DNA from: Cloacimonetes bacterium UBA5284 | Lineage (GTDB): Bacteria; Cloacimonadota; Cloacimonadia; Cloacimonadales; Cloacimonadaceae | DNA length: 43,910 nt | Assembly (NCBI GenBank): GCA_002410505.1 | Contig: DHSO01000030.1 | Location: 1 to 43,910 of the forward strand | Direction of reading: 5' to 3' | Part shown: in pieces, positions 7,545 through 16,222 of the stretch | Layout of the letters: every line of letters starts with the position of its first letter | Position numbering within the stretch: the first letter of the stretch is position 1 | Made by a program: the position numbers and the translations under genes | The notes under the pieces: model-generated | What the model saw: only the letters and a program-made list of their open reading frames with translations | Told to the model about the DNA's origin: nothing | Database searches by the model: none

Positions 7545-9441
7545 AGCCATCAAGGTCTATGTAATAGTATGCACCGCACTGTTCCTGCTTCTGGCGGGAT
7601 CGCTGTTTCGGTTGCAAGTGATCAAGGGCAAACACTACCAGCGTGTAGCGGAAAGCAATTTTGTAAGAATCCGCCGCATCACCGCCACCCGGGGCGAGGT
7701 TTACGATCAAAAATACCGTCCCATCGTGCAAAACATCCCCTCTCACAACCTATACCTTACCAGCGGCAAGATCCACAATCTAAGCTCTTTGGCCCGCTTT
7801 CTCTCACTGCATTTTGGCATTTCCGAGGCAGAATTGCGTGAGATGGTAAGCAAACAGCGCTTCAAGACCTATGAAGAGATCCTCCTGGCAGATAATATTC
7901 CCTATGAAACCGTGCTTAGCCTCAGTGAATATCTCAATTACTATCCGGAACTGGTATTTCGCATCGGCTCCACCCGCAATTACCTGTATCCCAACCACTT
8001 CACCGGTTATGTGGGGCGCATCAATGAAGATGAATATGAGCGCTTTAAAACTGAGGACTATTCCATCAACAGTTACATCGGGAAAACCGGTCTGGAACGC
8101 TATTATGAGGTGCTGTTAAGGGGCAGAGACGGTAAGGAAATAGTGCAGGTGGATGCTCAAGGACGCTCTTTGGGCTTGTTTCGTGATGAGGGCTACATCG
8201 AGCCCCTGAACGGGCTCTCACTGGTGCTAACTATCGATAACGATCTGCAGGACTTTGCCTATCGGGCGTTTCCGGATCACATAAAAGGCGCTGTGGTAGT
8301 TAGCGATGTGCGAACCGGCGGCATCCTGGCCTATGTAAGCAAGCCCGGCTATGACCCCAATGTCTTTATGCAAAGGATCAGTCCGGAAGTGTGGGAAGAC
8401 CTGAATGCTGATAGCAAGCCCATGCTGGATAGAGTGATCCATGCCACATATCCTCCGGGATCGGTGTTTAAACCAATAACAGGTGGATTTGGCCTCAACA
8501 AGAAAGTGGTGAGCAGAGATACACGTCTGAGCTTTTGCGACGGTGGCTTTCAATACGGTAATCGTTATTTTCGCTGCTGGCAGCATTCAGGTCATGGAAA
8601 AACCAATATCGTGGAAGCACTCATGCATTCCTGTGATGTCTACTTTTATGATTTGTCTTTGAAGCTACCTTTAGATGAATTCAAACAGTTTGCGCTGAAC
8701 AGCCATCTGTGCCGTAAGACCGGGATTGATCTGCCCAATGAGCGCAATGGCTTTTTCCCGGACACGGCTTGGTACAAAAAGAAGTATGGAGCCAATATCG
8801 GCATTCAGGGGCATAAAGTGAATCTCTCCATCGGACAGGGTGAGATTCTCACATCTCCTATACAGCTCAATGCTTTTTACGCTGCCATAGCGAACAATGG
8901 CACCTGGATTCAACCGCATCTGCTCAAGCAAACCGTAGGCCGGGGAAGACTTACCATCAATGAAGTTTCACCTATCCGGATAGCTCAGCTTCCTCATGAT
9001 GCGGGAACTCTGCGTGCCATCCAAGACGGACTCTGGGCGGTTTGTAACGCGCCGAACGGGACAGCTCGCAGTGTGAAGGTTCCCGGAGCCACCACGTATG
9101 GCAAGACCGGATCGGCGGAAAATGTGATGGGTAAGACCACTCATGCCTGGTTTTGCGGATACATCGTAACCGACAAACCGGAGATAGCTGTAACGGTCTT
9201 TATGGAAAATGCCGGAGGTGGCGGAGCAATGGCGGCTCCGGTGGCTCGCAGCATCTTCGATTTTTATATGGGCAATATCGAGGATATCAAGCGTCCTGCC
9301 AAAGTTCCCGCGCAATTCCGCACTGCCGAGGAATTGGAGACAGAGCCGGAAACAGACGTGGAAAGTGCCGATATCCCGCAAGATGATGTGCCGGAAACCC
9401 CAGATGAGACTGAAGCCCAGGAAGAGCAGGAGCTGCCATGA
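7537..9441 (+). CDS. mrdA: Penicillin-binding protein 2 (elongation transpeptidase)
   Basis: A 634-residue class B PBP, the D,D-transpeptidase of sidewall synthesis. Residues 5-25 are the membrane anchor. A dimerisation domain (RRITATRGEVYDQ near 47) is followed by the transpeptidase domain with the active-site SVFK at 309-312, the SCD motif at 365-367 (PBP2-type SxD) and KTG at 523-525. The C-terminal 37 or so residues are an unusual Glu/Asp/Pro-rich tail (periplasmic) not needed for catalysis. It overlaps mreD (8 nt) and rodA (ATGA, 4 nt), so the three genes are translationally coupled. Confidence 0.95.
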   Translation: MTKAIKVYVIVCTALFLLLAGSLFRLQVIKGKHYQRVAESNFVRIRRITATRGEVYDQKYRPIVQNIPSHNLYLTSGKIHNLSSLARFLSLHFGISEAELREMVSKQRFKTYEEILLADNIPYETVLSLSEYLNYYPELVFRIGSTRNYLYPNHFTGYVGRINEDEYERFKTEDYSINSYIGKTGLERYYEVLLRGRDGKEIVQVDAQGRSLGLFRDEGYIEPLNGLSLVLTIDNDLQDFAYRAFPDHIKGAVVVSDVRTGGILAYVSKPGYDPNVFMQRISPEVWEDLNADSKPMLDRVIHATYPPGSVFKPITGGFGLNKKVVSRDTRLSFCDGGFQYGNRYFRCWQHSGHGKTNIVEALMHSCDVYFYDLSLKLPLDEFKQFALNSHLCRKTGIDLPNERNGFFPDTAWYKKKYGANIGIQGHKVNLSIGQGEILTSPIQLNAFYAAIANNGTWIQPHLLKQTVGRGRLTINEVSPIRIAQLPHDAGTLRAIQDGLWAVCNAPNGTARSVKVPGATTYGKTGSAENVMGKTTHAWFCGYIVTDKPEIAVTVFMENAGGGGAMAAPVARSIFDFYMGNIEDIKRPAKVPAQFRTAEELETEPETDVESADIPQDDVPETPDETEAQEEQELP

Positions 9442-10655
9442 TCAATCGCAAGAAGTTCGATTTCGTATTGCTGGCACTGCTAATCCTTTTGATAACAATC
9501 GGTTGCATTGCCATCTACAGTGCTTCGACTACAGTGATCTCGGATACTGTGAGCACCCAGGCATTTTGGTGGCGGCAGATCATCTTCGCCGGGATTGCCT
9601 TGGGCATGATCGTCTTGCTATTAAAGCTTCCCATGCCGATATTCGACATCTTGGTGTTGCCTGCTTTCGCACTCAATATTTTTGCCTTGATAGTTGTGCT
9701 GTTCACTCCCGCGGTGAATGGTTCTCATCGTTGGTTCAGCTTGGGGGGGATCAATATCCAGCCCTCAGAAAGCGTAAAATTGCTTACTATTCTCATGGTT
9801 GCGCGTTACATCTCGAAAGAGAATCTCAACGAATATCGCCAGATGCTTTATGGTTTTGCTATCATGCTGCTTCCGGTTATTCTGATTATGATCGAACCGG
9901 ATTTTGGGACCACGCTGGTGTTTTGGGCAAGTTTGCTGGCGATGCTTATTGCCGCTGAAGTTCCGCTGTTCTACATTTTGTTGATCATCTCTCCGGTGGT
10001 TTCTGTGGTGGCATCCATACATTGGGCTTTGATTCTGATCTGGATCGTGGTGCTGGTTCTATTGCTGATGTGGTCGCGGCTTTCCTGGGTAGCGATCACT
10101 GTGTCCGGGGTCATAAATGTGTTCGTCGCGCTGATTATGCCGGTGTTTTGGATGGGATTGAAAGACTATCAGCAAAACCGTATCCTCACGTTTATCGATC
10201 CGACTCGCGATCCCTTGGGTGCAGGGTATCAGATCATTCAAAGCAAGATAGCGGTAGGAAGTGGATCCCTCACCGGCAAAGGCTGGTTGATGGGAACTCA
10301 GAAGAACATGAACTTTTTGCCCGAGCATCACACGGATTTCATCTTTTCGGTAATCGGCGAAGAATTCGGCTTTGTGGGTTCGATGTTTTTGCTTTTGATA
10401 TTTGCTTTGTTCTTTGGCCGCATAATCCACGACATAAATCAATTAAAAGTAAAAGAAAGAAAGATTGCCTCTGCAGGCATTTTCGCTTATCTTATGTTTC
10501 AGAGTTTTATCAACATCGGTATGAATATCGGTCTTGTCCCTGCTACGGGAATCCCTTTGCCATTTATTAGTTATGGTGGATCGAATCTATTGATCAATAC
10601 CATTTCGGTGGCGGTGATCTTGAAATATTTAAACGAAAGAGGTTTTATTAAATGA
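9438..10655 (+). CDS. rodA: SEDS peptidoglycan glycosyltransferase RodA
   Basis: A 405-residue polytopic membrane protein of the SEDS family, which polymerises lipid II with PBP2 during elongation. Family signatures include NGSHRWFSLGGINIQPSE, LTGKGWLMGTQKNMNFLPEHHTDFIFSVIGEE (positions about 275-305) and the end motif TGIPLPFISYGGSNLL. About ten membrane helices are visible. It starts in an ATGA overlap with mrdA and ends in an ATGA overlap with the following lipoprotein gene. Assigned RodA rather than FtsW because of the mre-mrdA context. Confidence 0.96.
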   Translation: MINRKKFDFVLLALLILLITIGCIAIYSASTTVISDTVSTQAFWWRQIIFAGIALGMIVLLLKLPMPIFDILVLPAFALNIFALIVVLFTPAVNGSHRWFSLGGINIQPSESVKLLTILMVARYISKENLNEYRQMLYGFAIMLLPVILIMIEPDFGTTLVFWASLLAMLIAAEVPLFYILLIISPVVSVVASIHWALILIWIVVLVLLLMWSRLSWVAITVSGVINVFVALIMPVFWMGLKDYQQNRILTFIDPTRDPLGAGYQIIQSKIAVGSGSLTGKGWLMGTQKNMNFLPEHHTDFIFSVIGEEFGFVGSMFLLLIFALFFGRIIHDINQLKVKERKIASAGIFAYLMFQSFINIGMNIGLVPATGIPLPFISYGGSNLLINTISVAVILKYLNERGFIK

Positions 10656-11248
10656 AGCTCTGGCTAACGCTCATTTTGCTGGCCTTCGCACTTAGTTCAT
10701 GTTTTGTAAGCTCATCGCTGCTCTTCACTGAAGCGGACATCAAAGACAGCAAGAATCTATTGGTAAATCCGGGATTCGCGCTGTATTCACTGGCTCCCGA
10801 TGAGGCCCTCAAGGGCTGGAGCATCATTGTGGAACCACATAGTGCGGATTTCGACAAGATTCGCATCGATCCCCTGGACGCTTCGGAGGGTGAAAGCTCT
10901 CTTGAGATATCTGCTTCAGATAAAGATATTATGCTGATCTCCGAACCATTCAAAGTGCGCCGATATGGTGGATATTACTCGCGCATCATGCTAAAAACCG
11001 ATAGCCCCAATCCTCCGCAGATCACAATGCAGATGATCACTTTCAAAGAAAATGGGAAGATAACCAATCGTTTCAAAGCTAAGCAAAGCCCGACTGATCT
11101 TTGGAGCAGCCTTGCCGTTAGTGCGGGGTTCTTGCGTCCTGGCGTCAATTTCGGCCGTGTCTCCATTCTGATTCCCCCCTTCACGGAAGGTTCGGTGTGG
11201 ATAGACGATGCCGGTTGTTGGGAAGTTCATGGTTTCAAAATAGACTAA
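10652..11248 (+). CDS. Lipoprotein coupled to rodA, jelly-roll-like
   Basis: I do not recognise a named family. The 198-residue protein has a lipoprotein signal with lipobox LSSC (Cys17). The mature part looks like one beta-sandwich: LLVNPGFALYS near the start, a middle with SSLEISASDK and GGYYSRIMLKT, and an end VWIDDAGCWEV. This is the pattern of carbohydrate-binding CBM4/9-like domains. Its start overlaps the rodA stop (ATGA), so it is the last cistron of the rod operon. Location and fold suggest an envelope protein acting with the elongasome, perhaps binding glycan; this is inferred. Confidence 0.75.
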   Translation: MKLWLTLILLAFALSSCFVSSSLLFTEADIKDSKNLLVNPGFALYSLAPDEALKGWSIIVEPHSADFDKIRIDPLDASEGESSLEISASDKDIMLISEPFKVRRYGGYYSRIMLKTDSPNPPQITMQMITFKENGKITNRFKAKQSPTDLWSSLAVSAGFLRPGVNFGRVSILIPPFTEGSVWIDDAGCWEVHGFKID

Positions 11249-11298
11249 TCCAAAAAATAACCAATATAAAGATTTGGTAAAACCAACAAGGAGAAAAC

Positions 11299-12081
11299 AT
11301 GAAAAGCAAAGTGTTTCTATTTGCAGCTCTATGCGTGTCCATGCTCTTTATCTTCAGTGCCTGTGGCGATGATAATGGCAATGGCGGAGTAACCGGATTG
11401 CCGGATGTCTACGACGGCGATTATGAATGGCTCATTATGATTAACGACAATCAAAACTGGGCTGTGAAAAGTGATGAATACATGGTGACGGCTTTGTGGC
11501 TGGGTGAGTATGGGGAATCTCCCTCAGGCGAAGGGTTTAAAGTCTCATTTGCGGGTGAATCGTACGAAATGAACGGCTTTATGGGCTCTTACTTTAGCTC
11601 TGTACCACTTGCAAGCGGCACCGAATATGAATTCGAATTCTCAAACGATGAAGATGTGATCTGCTCCAGCACCATACGAACTCCATACAGAGCGGAAATC
11701 GAATTCCCGGATCCATTTGTTCCCACTCAAAGCACTGATCTGGAATGGACTATGGATGCAGATAACGACTATCAGTATTTCGAAGCTTATTCCGAGAATG
11801 ATGGATACAAAAAAGGCGATGACGACGAGGATGAAGAAGAAGGCTACTTCCTGATGCTGGATCCTGGAGCTCGCAGCCTTACTATTCCCGCCAACGCCGT
11901 GGAAGAAGTAGGCACCTATGGCTATTACTCGCTTTCTTTAATGCAGATGAATTTCTATCCCAAAAACGCCTGCGCGATCAGTTGTTTGTCTGTGGCTTCA
12001 AATCTGGATGTTTACGAGGAGAACGATGTGGCTCCTTCCCGGCATCTGAGCCTTGTCAGAGAACTGGGATTGCTGGACTAA
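11299..12081 (+). CDS. Lipoprotein of unknown function
   Basis: A 260-residue predicted lipoprotein, with lipobox FSAC (Cys22) followed by an Asp/Gly/Asn linker (GDDNGNGG) typical of surface-exposed or outer-membrane lipoproteins. The mature part has repeated beta-rich stretches (YEWLIMINDN, YEMNGFMGSYFSS) and a strongly acidic segment (GDDDEDEEEG at about 173-182). No family is recognised. The ribosome site AAGGAGAAAAC is strong and the gene lies 50 nt after the rod operon. A perfect terminator follows. Confidence 0.72.
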   Translation: MKSKVFLFAALCVSMLFIFSACGDDNGNGGVTGLPDVYDGDYEWLIMINDNQNWAVKSDEYMVTALWLGEYGESPSGEGFKVSFAGESYEMNGFMGSYFSSVPLASGTEYEFEFSNDEDVICSSTIRTPYRAEIEFPDPFVPTQSTDLEWTMDADNDYQYFEAYSENDGYKKGDDDEDEEEGYFLMLDPGARSLTIPANAVEEVGTYGYYSLSLMQMNFYPKNACAISCLSVASNLDVYEENDVAPSRHLSLVRELGLLD

Positions 12082-12100
12082 GTAAACGATGTTATGAATC

Positions 12101-12133
12101 AAAAAGCCGATGCCCACATCGGCTTTTTATTTT
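12101..12133. terminator. Rho-independent terminator
   Basis: A perfect 12-bp stem, AAAAAGCCGATG (12101-12112) with CATCGGCTTTTT (12117-12128), around a CCCA loop and followed by more T residues. It ends the lipoprotein transcript, and the A-run on the left would allow use from the other strand. Confidence 0.93.
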
Positions 12134-12637
12134 GCGAATATGCTTTTTGGCCCCCGGTTTATTTATCTTAAACCCGGATTTTGCCATGGATATCCACTTC
12201 CGGTATCTTGCATTGATTTCCTGTTGATTGTTTTGGCTGAACCTCGCTAATTGGCTCAGGCATTTGCCCTTATTCATTTAGCAGTACGCAAGCCATTCAA
12301 GAGACCTCTCGATTGTCACTGAGCAAAGGCCCCAATCCGTGTGCCAAAACACATTTACCACGGTCCGAAAATAAAAAAAAGCGGATAAAAACCGGCCTCA
12401 ATTACGAACTATGTATCTGTACAAAACGCAAGGAGAGATTAACCCGCGAGTGATATGAGTGTGGAAAACCTGAGTAATCCCCCCCCCAATCAAAGAGTTT
12501 GCCAAAAGCTAAACTTGATTTATCCTGTATATAGGACTGACTGATAAAGCAGAAAGTGGAGTCCCAAGAGTAGCATAGGACCGCGATGCGGGTGCGTCTT
12601 TTGGGGCTCTTTTTCAAAAGAGCAATTTGGAGCAACC
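12134..12637. other. Non-coding region with candidate small RNA or leader upstream of tsaE
   Basis: About 500 bp without a supported gene. It contains a nine-C run near 12479-12487. A promoter-like pair follows (TTGCCA at 12499-12504, TATCCT at 12521-12526, 16-bp spacer). Further right, at 12559-12615, is a strong two-part hairpin ending in a T-run. Transcription from that promoter would give an RNA of roughly 80 nt ending just before tsaE, or a structured tsaE leader. Confidence 0.45.
12559..12615 (+). terminator. Terminator-like hairpin or attenuator before tsaE
   Basis: GAGTCCCAAGAG (12559-12570) pairs with CTTTTGGGGCTC (12598-12609) over about 12 bp including G-T pairs. Inside it sits a second hairpin, CCGC-GAT-GCGG (12581-12591). 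The outer stem is followed directly by a T-run (12610-12614). It lies about 23 nt before the tsaE start and within its leader, so it may terminate a short RNA or attenuate tsaE. Confidence 0.6.
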
Positions 12638-13078
12638 ATGCGAAAAAGAATAGATTTGAACAGCGAGCAGGACACCATAGATCTTGCTCATTACATCGCG
12701 CCCTTATTGGGTCCCGGATCTGTAGTGACGCTTGCCGGCGAATTGGGCAGTGGTAAGACCTTCTTTGTGAAAGCACTGGGCGCCTTTCTGGGTGTGCCGG
12801 ACGAAATCGACAGTCCTTCATTCGTGATCTTCAAGGAATACCATTGTGGCCGTTATCCCTTCTATCACCTGGACTTGTACAGGCTGAAACACGAGGATGA
12901 ATTGCTGGATCTGGGCTTGCTGGATATGATTGAGAACGGAATTACGATCATCGAATGGCCAGAGGTCGCTGAAAACTTCCTCCCTTACCAGAATCTACGG
13001 CTATACTTCGGATTTGAAGCTAAGCAACGCTATGTGGAGATTGATGCGGATGAGAAGCTGCAGGAATACTTCAACTGA
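12638..13078 (+). CDS. tsaE: tRNA t6A-modification ATPase TsaE
   Basis: A 146-residue TsaE (YjeE family), the ATPase that works with TsaB and TsaD to make threonylcarbamoyl-adenosine at position 37 of ANN-decoding tRNAs in the cytosol. The Walker A GELGSGKT lies near residues 36-43, followed by the family block SPSFVIFKEY, HLDLYRL and an IIEWPE motif near 105. Length is normal. The ribosome site is GGAG seven bases before the ATG. No TsaB or TsaD gene is next to it. Confidence 0.93.
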   Translation: MRKRIDLNSEQDTIDLAHYIAPLLGPGSVVTLAGELGSGKTFFVKALGAFLGVPDEIDSPSFVIFKEYHCGRYPFYHLDLYRLKHEDELLDLGLLDMIENGITIIEWPEVAENFLPYQNLRLYFGFEAKQRYVEIDADEKLQEYFN

Positions 13079-13156
13079 GGCTTAGTACCTGCTGAGAGAG
13101 CGCCTGATGTGCTTCCGCCCATAGTCTGAAAGCCGCCGTGCGGCAAGACCCCAAAG

Positions 13157-13570
13157 TTACATCTTACGCTTGGGATAGGGCATAATCCCTGCTCGATACG
13201 GTCTTTCGCCTTCTTTCAAGCTGCGGTTGAGACTATCAAACAGTTTGCTGCGTGTTTGGCGGGTACGCGGTGGAATTTCCACCATAAACAGTGCGCTCGC
13301 CAGCTCAATCTCATCTTCATCCCACACTTTTGCCAGCAGGTAAAGATCAAGCACTTTATCAGTTTTGTTTTCGATGGTATAGCCCACTTCAATGAACTGC
13401 GTGCCCCAATTGTCGAAACTAATCTCTGAGATCTCGACTTTGTCTGCCAGGGCCTGATTACTGCGTTGCATCCATAAAAAACTGATCACCATGGCAACAA
13501 TCACCAAAAGCAACACACTACCCTTCAGTTTATAGCGTCGAGGCCATTCCATACGGTCAAATGATCTCAT
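13157..13570 (-). CDS. Small single-pass membrane protein
   Basis: A 137-residue protein of unknown family. A basic N-terminus is followed by one membrane helix at about residues 17-35, then an outside domain with alternating beta-like pattern (VEISEISFDNWGTQFIEVGY) and a basic C-terminus. It starts 12 nt after the Wzi-like gene ends and has a reasonable ribosome site (AGGGATA), so it is likely the last gene of the ackA operon. The outside part resembles small FxLYD-like or late-embryogenesis-type beta domains, but I cannot assign it. Confidence 0.6.
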   Translation of the reverse strand: MRSFDRMEWPRRYKLKGSVLLLVIVAMVISFLWMQRSNQALADKVEISEISFDNWGTQFIEVGYTIENKTDKVLDLYLLAKVWDEDEIELASALFMVEIPPRTRQTRSKLFDSLNRSLKEGERPYRAGIMPYPKRKM

Positions 13571-13582
13571 CGTATATCCCTG

Positions 13583-15091
13583 TTAATAAATGAATTGCCA
13601 CGCGGCAAAAAGCTTGTGTGCCCAAGCATCCCGACGCAGGCTATCATGACCGACCAGCAGGCGATTATGAGCCAGAATAGGGATAGTGAGGCTGCTGCGG
13701 AGCTGGATTTCATTGCTTTGCTTTCCTGCAAACCAGGTGGTTTCGGCATCATCGATCTGCCCGGCAAAGATCTCGTGGTAGTTGTCTTGCCAGGAAGAGC
13801 CCGCAGAGCCGCGTTTGCGCCATGAAAAGCCGGTATCCAGTTCGCAGAAGGGCAAGATATCCAGATTTGCCTCTACACTGATGTCCAGCAGATTGGAGCC
13901 TTGCGGATAGCCCAAAGGACGTCCGTCGTGGGAATACATGGTGTGGTTCATAAAATGGGCGTAGGTATAGGGGCGGACAGCGCTTAATTCGAGGCTAATT
14001 TTGCCTGTGGGGATGGCTTGGTTGATGCCGGTCTGCAGGGCATATTTGTTGCCCCACCAGTTTGTAAAAAACTTGCTGTAACTGAATTCATCCAAAGCAA
14101 ATTGAGCATAAATCAGAGTTCCTTCCCCAATACTGTAATTACTTCCGGCGTAAATCATAACGTTGTCTCGATCGTGCTGATTGTGTTCTGTGGCACGCCA
14201 GAAGCTGTTCGGAAGCAGGTAGTTCAGGTCCAAGCCACGATTACCGTATACTACACTTTCACCCATAAACAGCTCTAGAGAAGGGCCGGGGAAATAGCTC
14301 AATTGGTGCAACGCGATGAATTTGTCGGGATAGTTCAAAGCGTTCACTGTGCTGTTTGGGGTATAGGCATACACACTATCCGCGATGAGGCTGCCATGCA
14401 TCATGCTCAAGCGGAATTTGCCCAGAGTCGCCTCTGCCAAAAGATAGGCATAGTCGTTCACGTGGTCGTTCAATATAATGCTGCCGCTGATGCTATTCCC
14501 GACTTGGAATCTGCCTCTGCCCAGAGCAAGGTTCAGTTTGTCGCTGCGGTATGCCAGCTCGCCATTGATATTGTCCAGCTGGATGTGCCCGTTAAAACGC
14601 TTGTAATATCCGTCGATCAACTCATCTGTCTCGGCCATATCCAGATCGCCATGATAGGCACCATTGTACCAATCTGTGCGCATAAACACTTTTTCACCGG
14701 CCATCGCGTTCAATCTCCAGCCTTTATACCAGAAATCGTAGTTTCCATCCTCTGGAAAATCAGCCTCATAACCGGCATAGACATTGAAATCAGCTTTGAG
14801 CAAAGGATGTCTGTAACTAAGTAGATCGTGATGACGACTATCTGAGCTAAAGGCTTCCATTAGAGCATTTTGAATGCTGTCAATCGATTTGAATGGGTGG
14901 CTGATGCCCTCGCTTTCATCCTGCCATTCTTCGGTGAAGTAGAGTGGATTTGAGCTTAGGAATCCTGCCCGGTAATTGCTGTACAACTGAGGACTGAAGG
15001 CAGAGCTGAAAGAGGAATCCCCCCAAAGCCACGAGCTTCCTGCCAGTACGCAAATTGTGAGCAGCAGAGCCTTTGCCCTATTGCTTATCAT
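13583..15091 (-). CDS. Wzi-like outer-membrane beta-barrel (capsule assembly type)
   Basis: A protein of about 502 residues starting at ATG 15091, with GAGGA placed properly upstream; an in-frame ATG at 15094 is the alternative, and a longer frame reaches 15115. A signal peptide covers about residues 1-24. The body matches the Wzi capsule-assembly pattern: LGRGRFQVGNSISGSIILND, GKFRLSMMHG, MGESVVYGNRGLDLNYLLPNSFW, then EHNQHDRDNVMIYAG, and RPYTYAHFMNHTMYSHDGRPLG followed by GSNLLD near the end. Wzi anchors capsular polysaccharide at the outer membrane of enteric bacteria; Bacteroidetes relatives are less studied. It overlaps the upstream gene by 14 nt. Fold confident, polysaccharide role inferred. 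Confidence 0.8.
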   Translation of the reverse strand: MISNRAKALLLTICVLAGSSWLWGDSSFSSAFSPQLYSNYRAGFLSSNPLYFTEEWQDESEGISHPFKSIDSIQNALMEAFSSDSRHHDLLSYRHPLLKADFNVYAGYEADFPEDGNYDFWYKGWRLNAMAGEKVFMRTDWYNGAYHGDLDMAETDELIDGYYKRFNGHIQLDNINGELAYRSDKLNLALGRGRFQVGNSISGSIILNDHVNDYAYLLAEATLGKFRLSMMHGSLIADSVYAYTPNSTVNALNYPDKFIALHQLSYFPGPSLELFMGESVVYGNRGLDLNYLLPNSFWRATEHNQHDRDNVMIYAGSNYSIGEGTLIYAQFALDEFSYSKFFTNWWGNKYALQTGINQAIPTGKISLELSAVRPYTYAHFMNHTMYSHDGRPLGYPQGSNLLDISVEANLDILPFCELDTGFSWRKRGSAGSSWQDNYHEIFAGQIDDAETTWFAGKQSNEIQLRSSLTIPILAHNRLLVGHDSLRRDAWAHKLFAAWQFIY

Positions 15092-16193
15092 CATCTTCCT
15101 CAAGGCCGCCCACATAATGTAAGCGATGGATGCTTTGCTCTACTTCGCTAAGGCTAATCTTCAATTCCCTAGCAATCTCCTTATTCGTCCAGCCATCAGC
15201 CAATAGCCGGTTTACCATCTTGAGCATGGTGTTTGTGTCCATGCTACTGTGCCCTTCATGAATTCCGGAGAGGAAATCTTTGGATTTTCTTCTATTGCGT
15301 TCCAGGATGATGATAATGATGAGAATCATCAGTAAAATGATGCCACAGAGAATATAAAGCCAGTAACCACGCAGAGAATTCGTGCTGTCAAAGTCTTCAT
15401 CCGTATCTTCCAGCAATTCCGGCGGGATGGTGTATACAACTGCGTCTTCGCTCTGTGCGATTTCGGGTTTCAAACCTTCGGGGGGATCCAGTATCTCGTC
15501 CACGGATTTCACTTGGATTGCGCCTTCAGGCTCTCCGGTGATCTTTATCTCGGGCTCCACAGCGGCTTCTTCTGCCACAGGTGCAGCTTCATCGCGCACA
15601 GCCGGAGACAGCCCGGAATCCAGCAGTTTTTGTGCTTTCTCGTAATATGAACTGCTGGAAGGGATTTTGTAAAGTTTGTCCGCGGCACGGCTGCTTTCGC
15701 GTTTGATCAGCAATTCACCCCAGTAATACCACACATCGTAGTGATTGGGGTAATCCACTGCCAGCGAACTGAAAGCCTTATCTGCCGCCACCAGCCTGCC
15801 TTTCTCGGTGTTGAATCTTGCCAGAGCCAGACGCGAGGCTTTGCTGTTGTCGGCTTTATAGAAATCCACAACCAGGCATTTACTGTCGCTCAATCTCATC
15901 TTGTAGAAATTGAGGTTCTCGTTCGTCTTTACCACAATCCCGCCCTGAGCGCCGTAAACAGCATCCAGATATGTCCCGCCCAAGCTATAAGCAGGAATCT
16001 TGCCATCGAATCCGGGGATGCCGAGGTAAAAACCATCTGAGCTTTTTTCGACAATGAAGTCTGTGTCCTGATCCATGTCCAGAACAAATCTGACCACGGA
16101 GCCATAGTAATCCTTCGCTCGTATGCTTTGAATGGAGGTGGCAAAAAGTGCCGCGTTAAAAACAACTAACAGCATAACTAGCAAGCGTTTCAT
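15078..16193 (-). CDS. Periplasmic AMIN/TPR-like sensor with transmembrane helix and cytoplasmic HTH
   Basis: A 371-residue protein with an uncommon layout. A signal peptide or first helix (1-18) is followed by a beta-rich domain of AMIN-like character (VVRFVLDMDQDTDFIVEKSSDGFYLGIPG, about 30-60). Next comes a TPR-like stretch (about 115-190), an acidic Pro/Glu linker (200-265) and one strong membrane helix at about 276-296. The cytoplasmic end carries a LuxR/sigma-70 region 4-like helix-turn-helix (LLADGWTNKEIARELKISLSEVEQSIHRL, about 325-355). GGGAGG precedes the ATG. It lies between ackA (29 nt) and the Wzi-like gene (overlap). It could be a one-component regulator sensing the envelope; not tested. 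Confidence 0.72.
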   Translation of the reverse strand: MKRLLVMLLVVFNAALFATSIQSIRAKDYYGSVVRFVLDMDQDTDFIVEKSSDGFYLGIPGFDGKIPAYSLGGTYLDAVYGAQGGIVVKTNENLNFYKMRLSDSKCLVVDFYKADNSKASRLALARFNTEKGRLVAADKAFSSLAVDYPNHYDVWYYWGELLIKRESSRAADKLYKIPSSSSYYEKAQKLLDSGLSPAVRDEAAPVAEEAAVEPEIKITGEPEGAIQVKSVDEILDPPEGLKPEIAQSEDAVVYTIPPELLEDTDEDFDSTNSLRGYWLYILCGIILLMILIIIIILERNRRKSKDFLSGIHEGHSSMDTNTMLKMVNRLLADGWTNKEIARELKISLSEVEQSIHRLHYVGGLEEDDDKQ

Positions 16194-16222
16194 CTTGACC
16201 TCCCACAGTAATTATTTACATA

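Noticed and set aside
12479..12487. Nine-C run as a phase-variation switch
   Set aside because: It lies in non-coding DNA away from any promoter box, and one sequence cannot show length variation.
13132..13144. GCCGC-CGT-GCGGC hairpin between tsaE and the convergent gene as a terminator
   Set aside because: A short 5-bp stem with no T-run on either strand; too weak to call.
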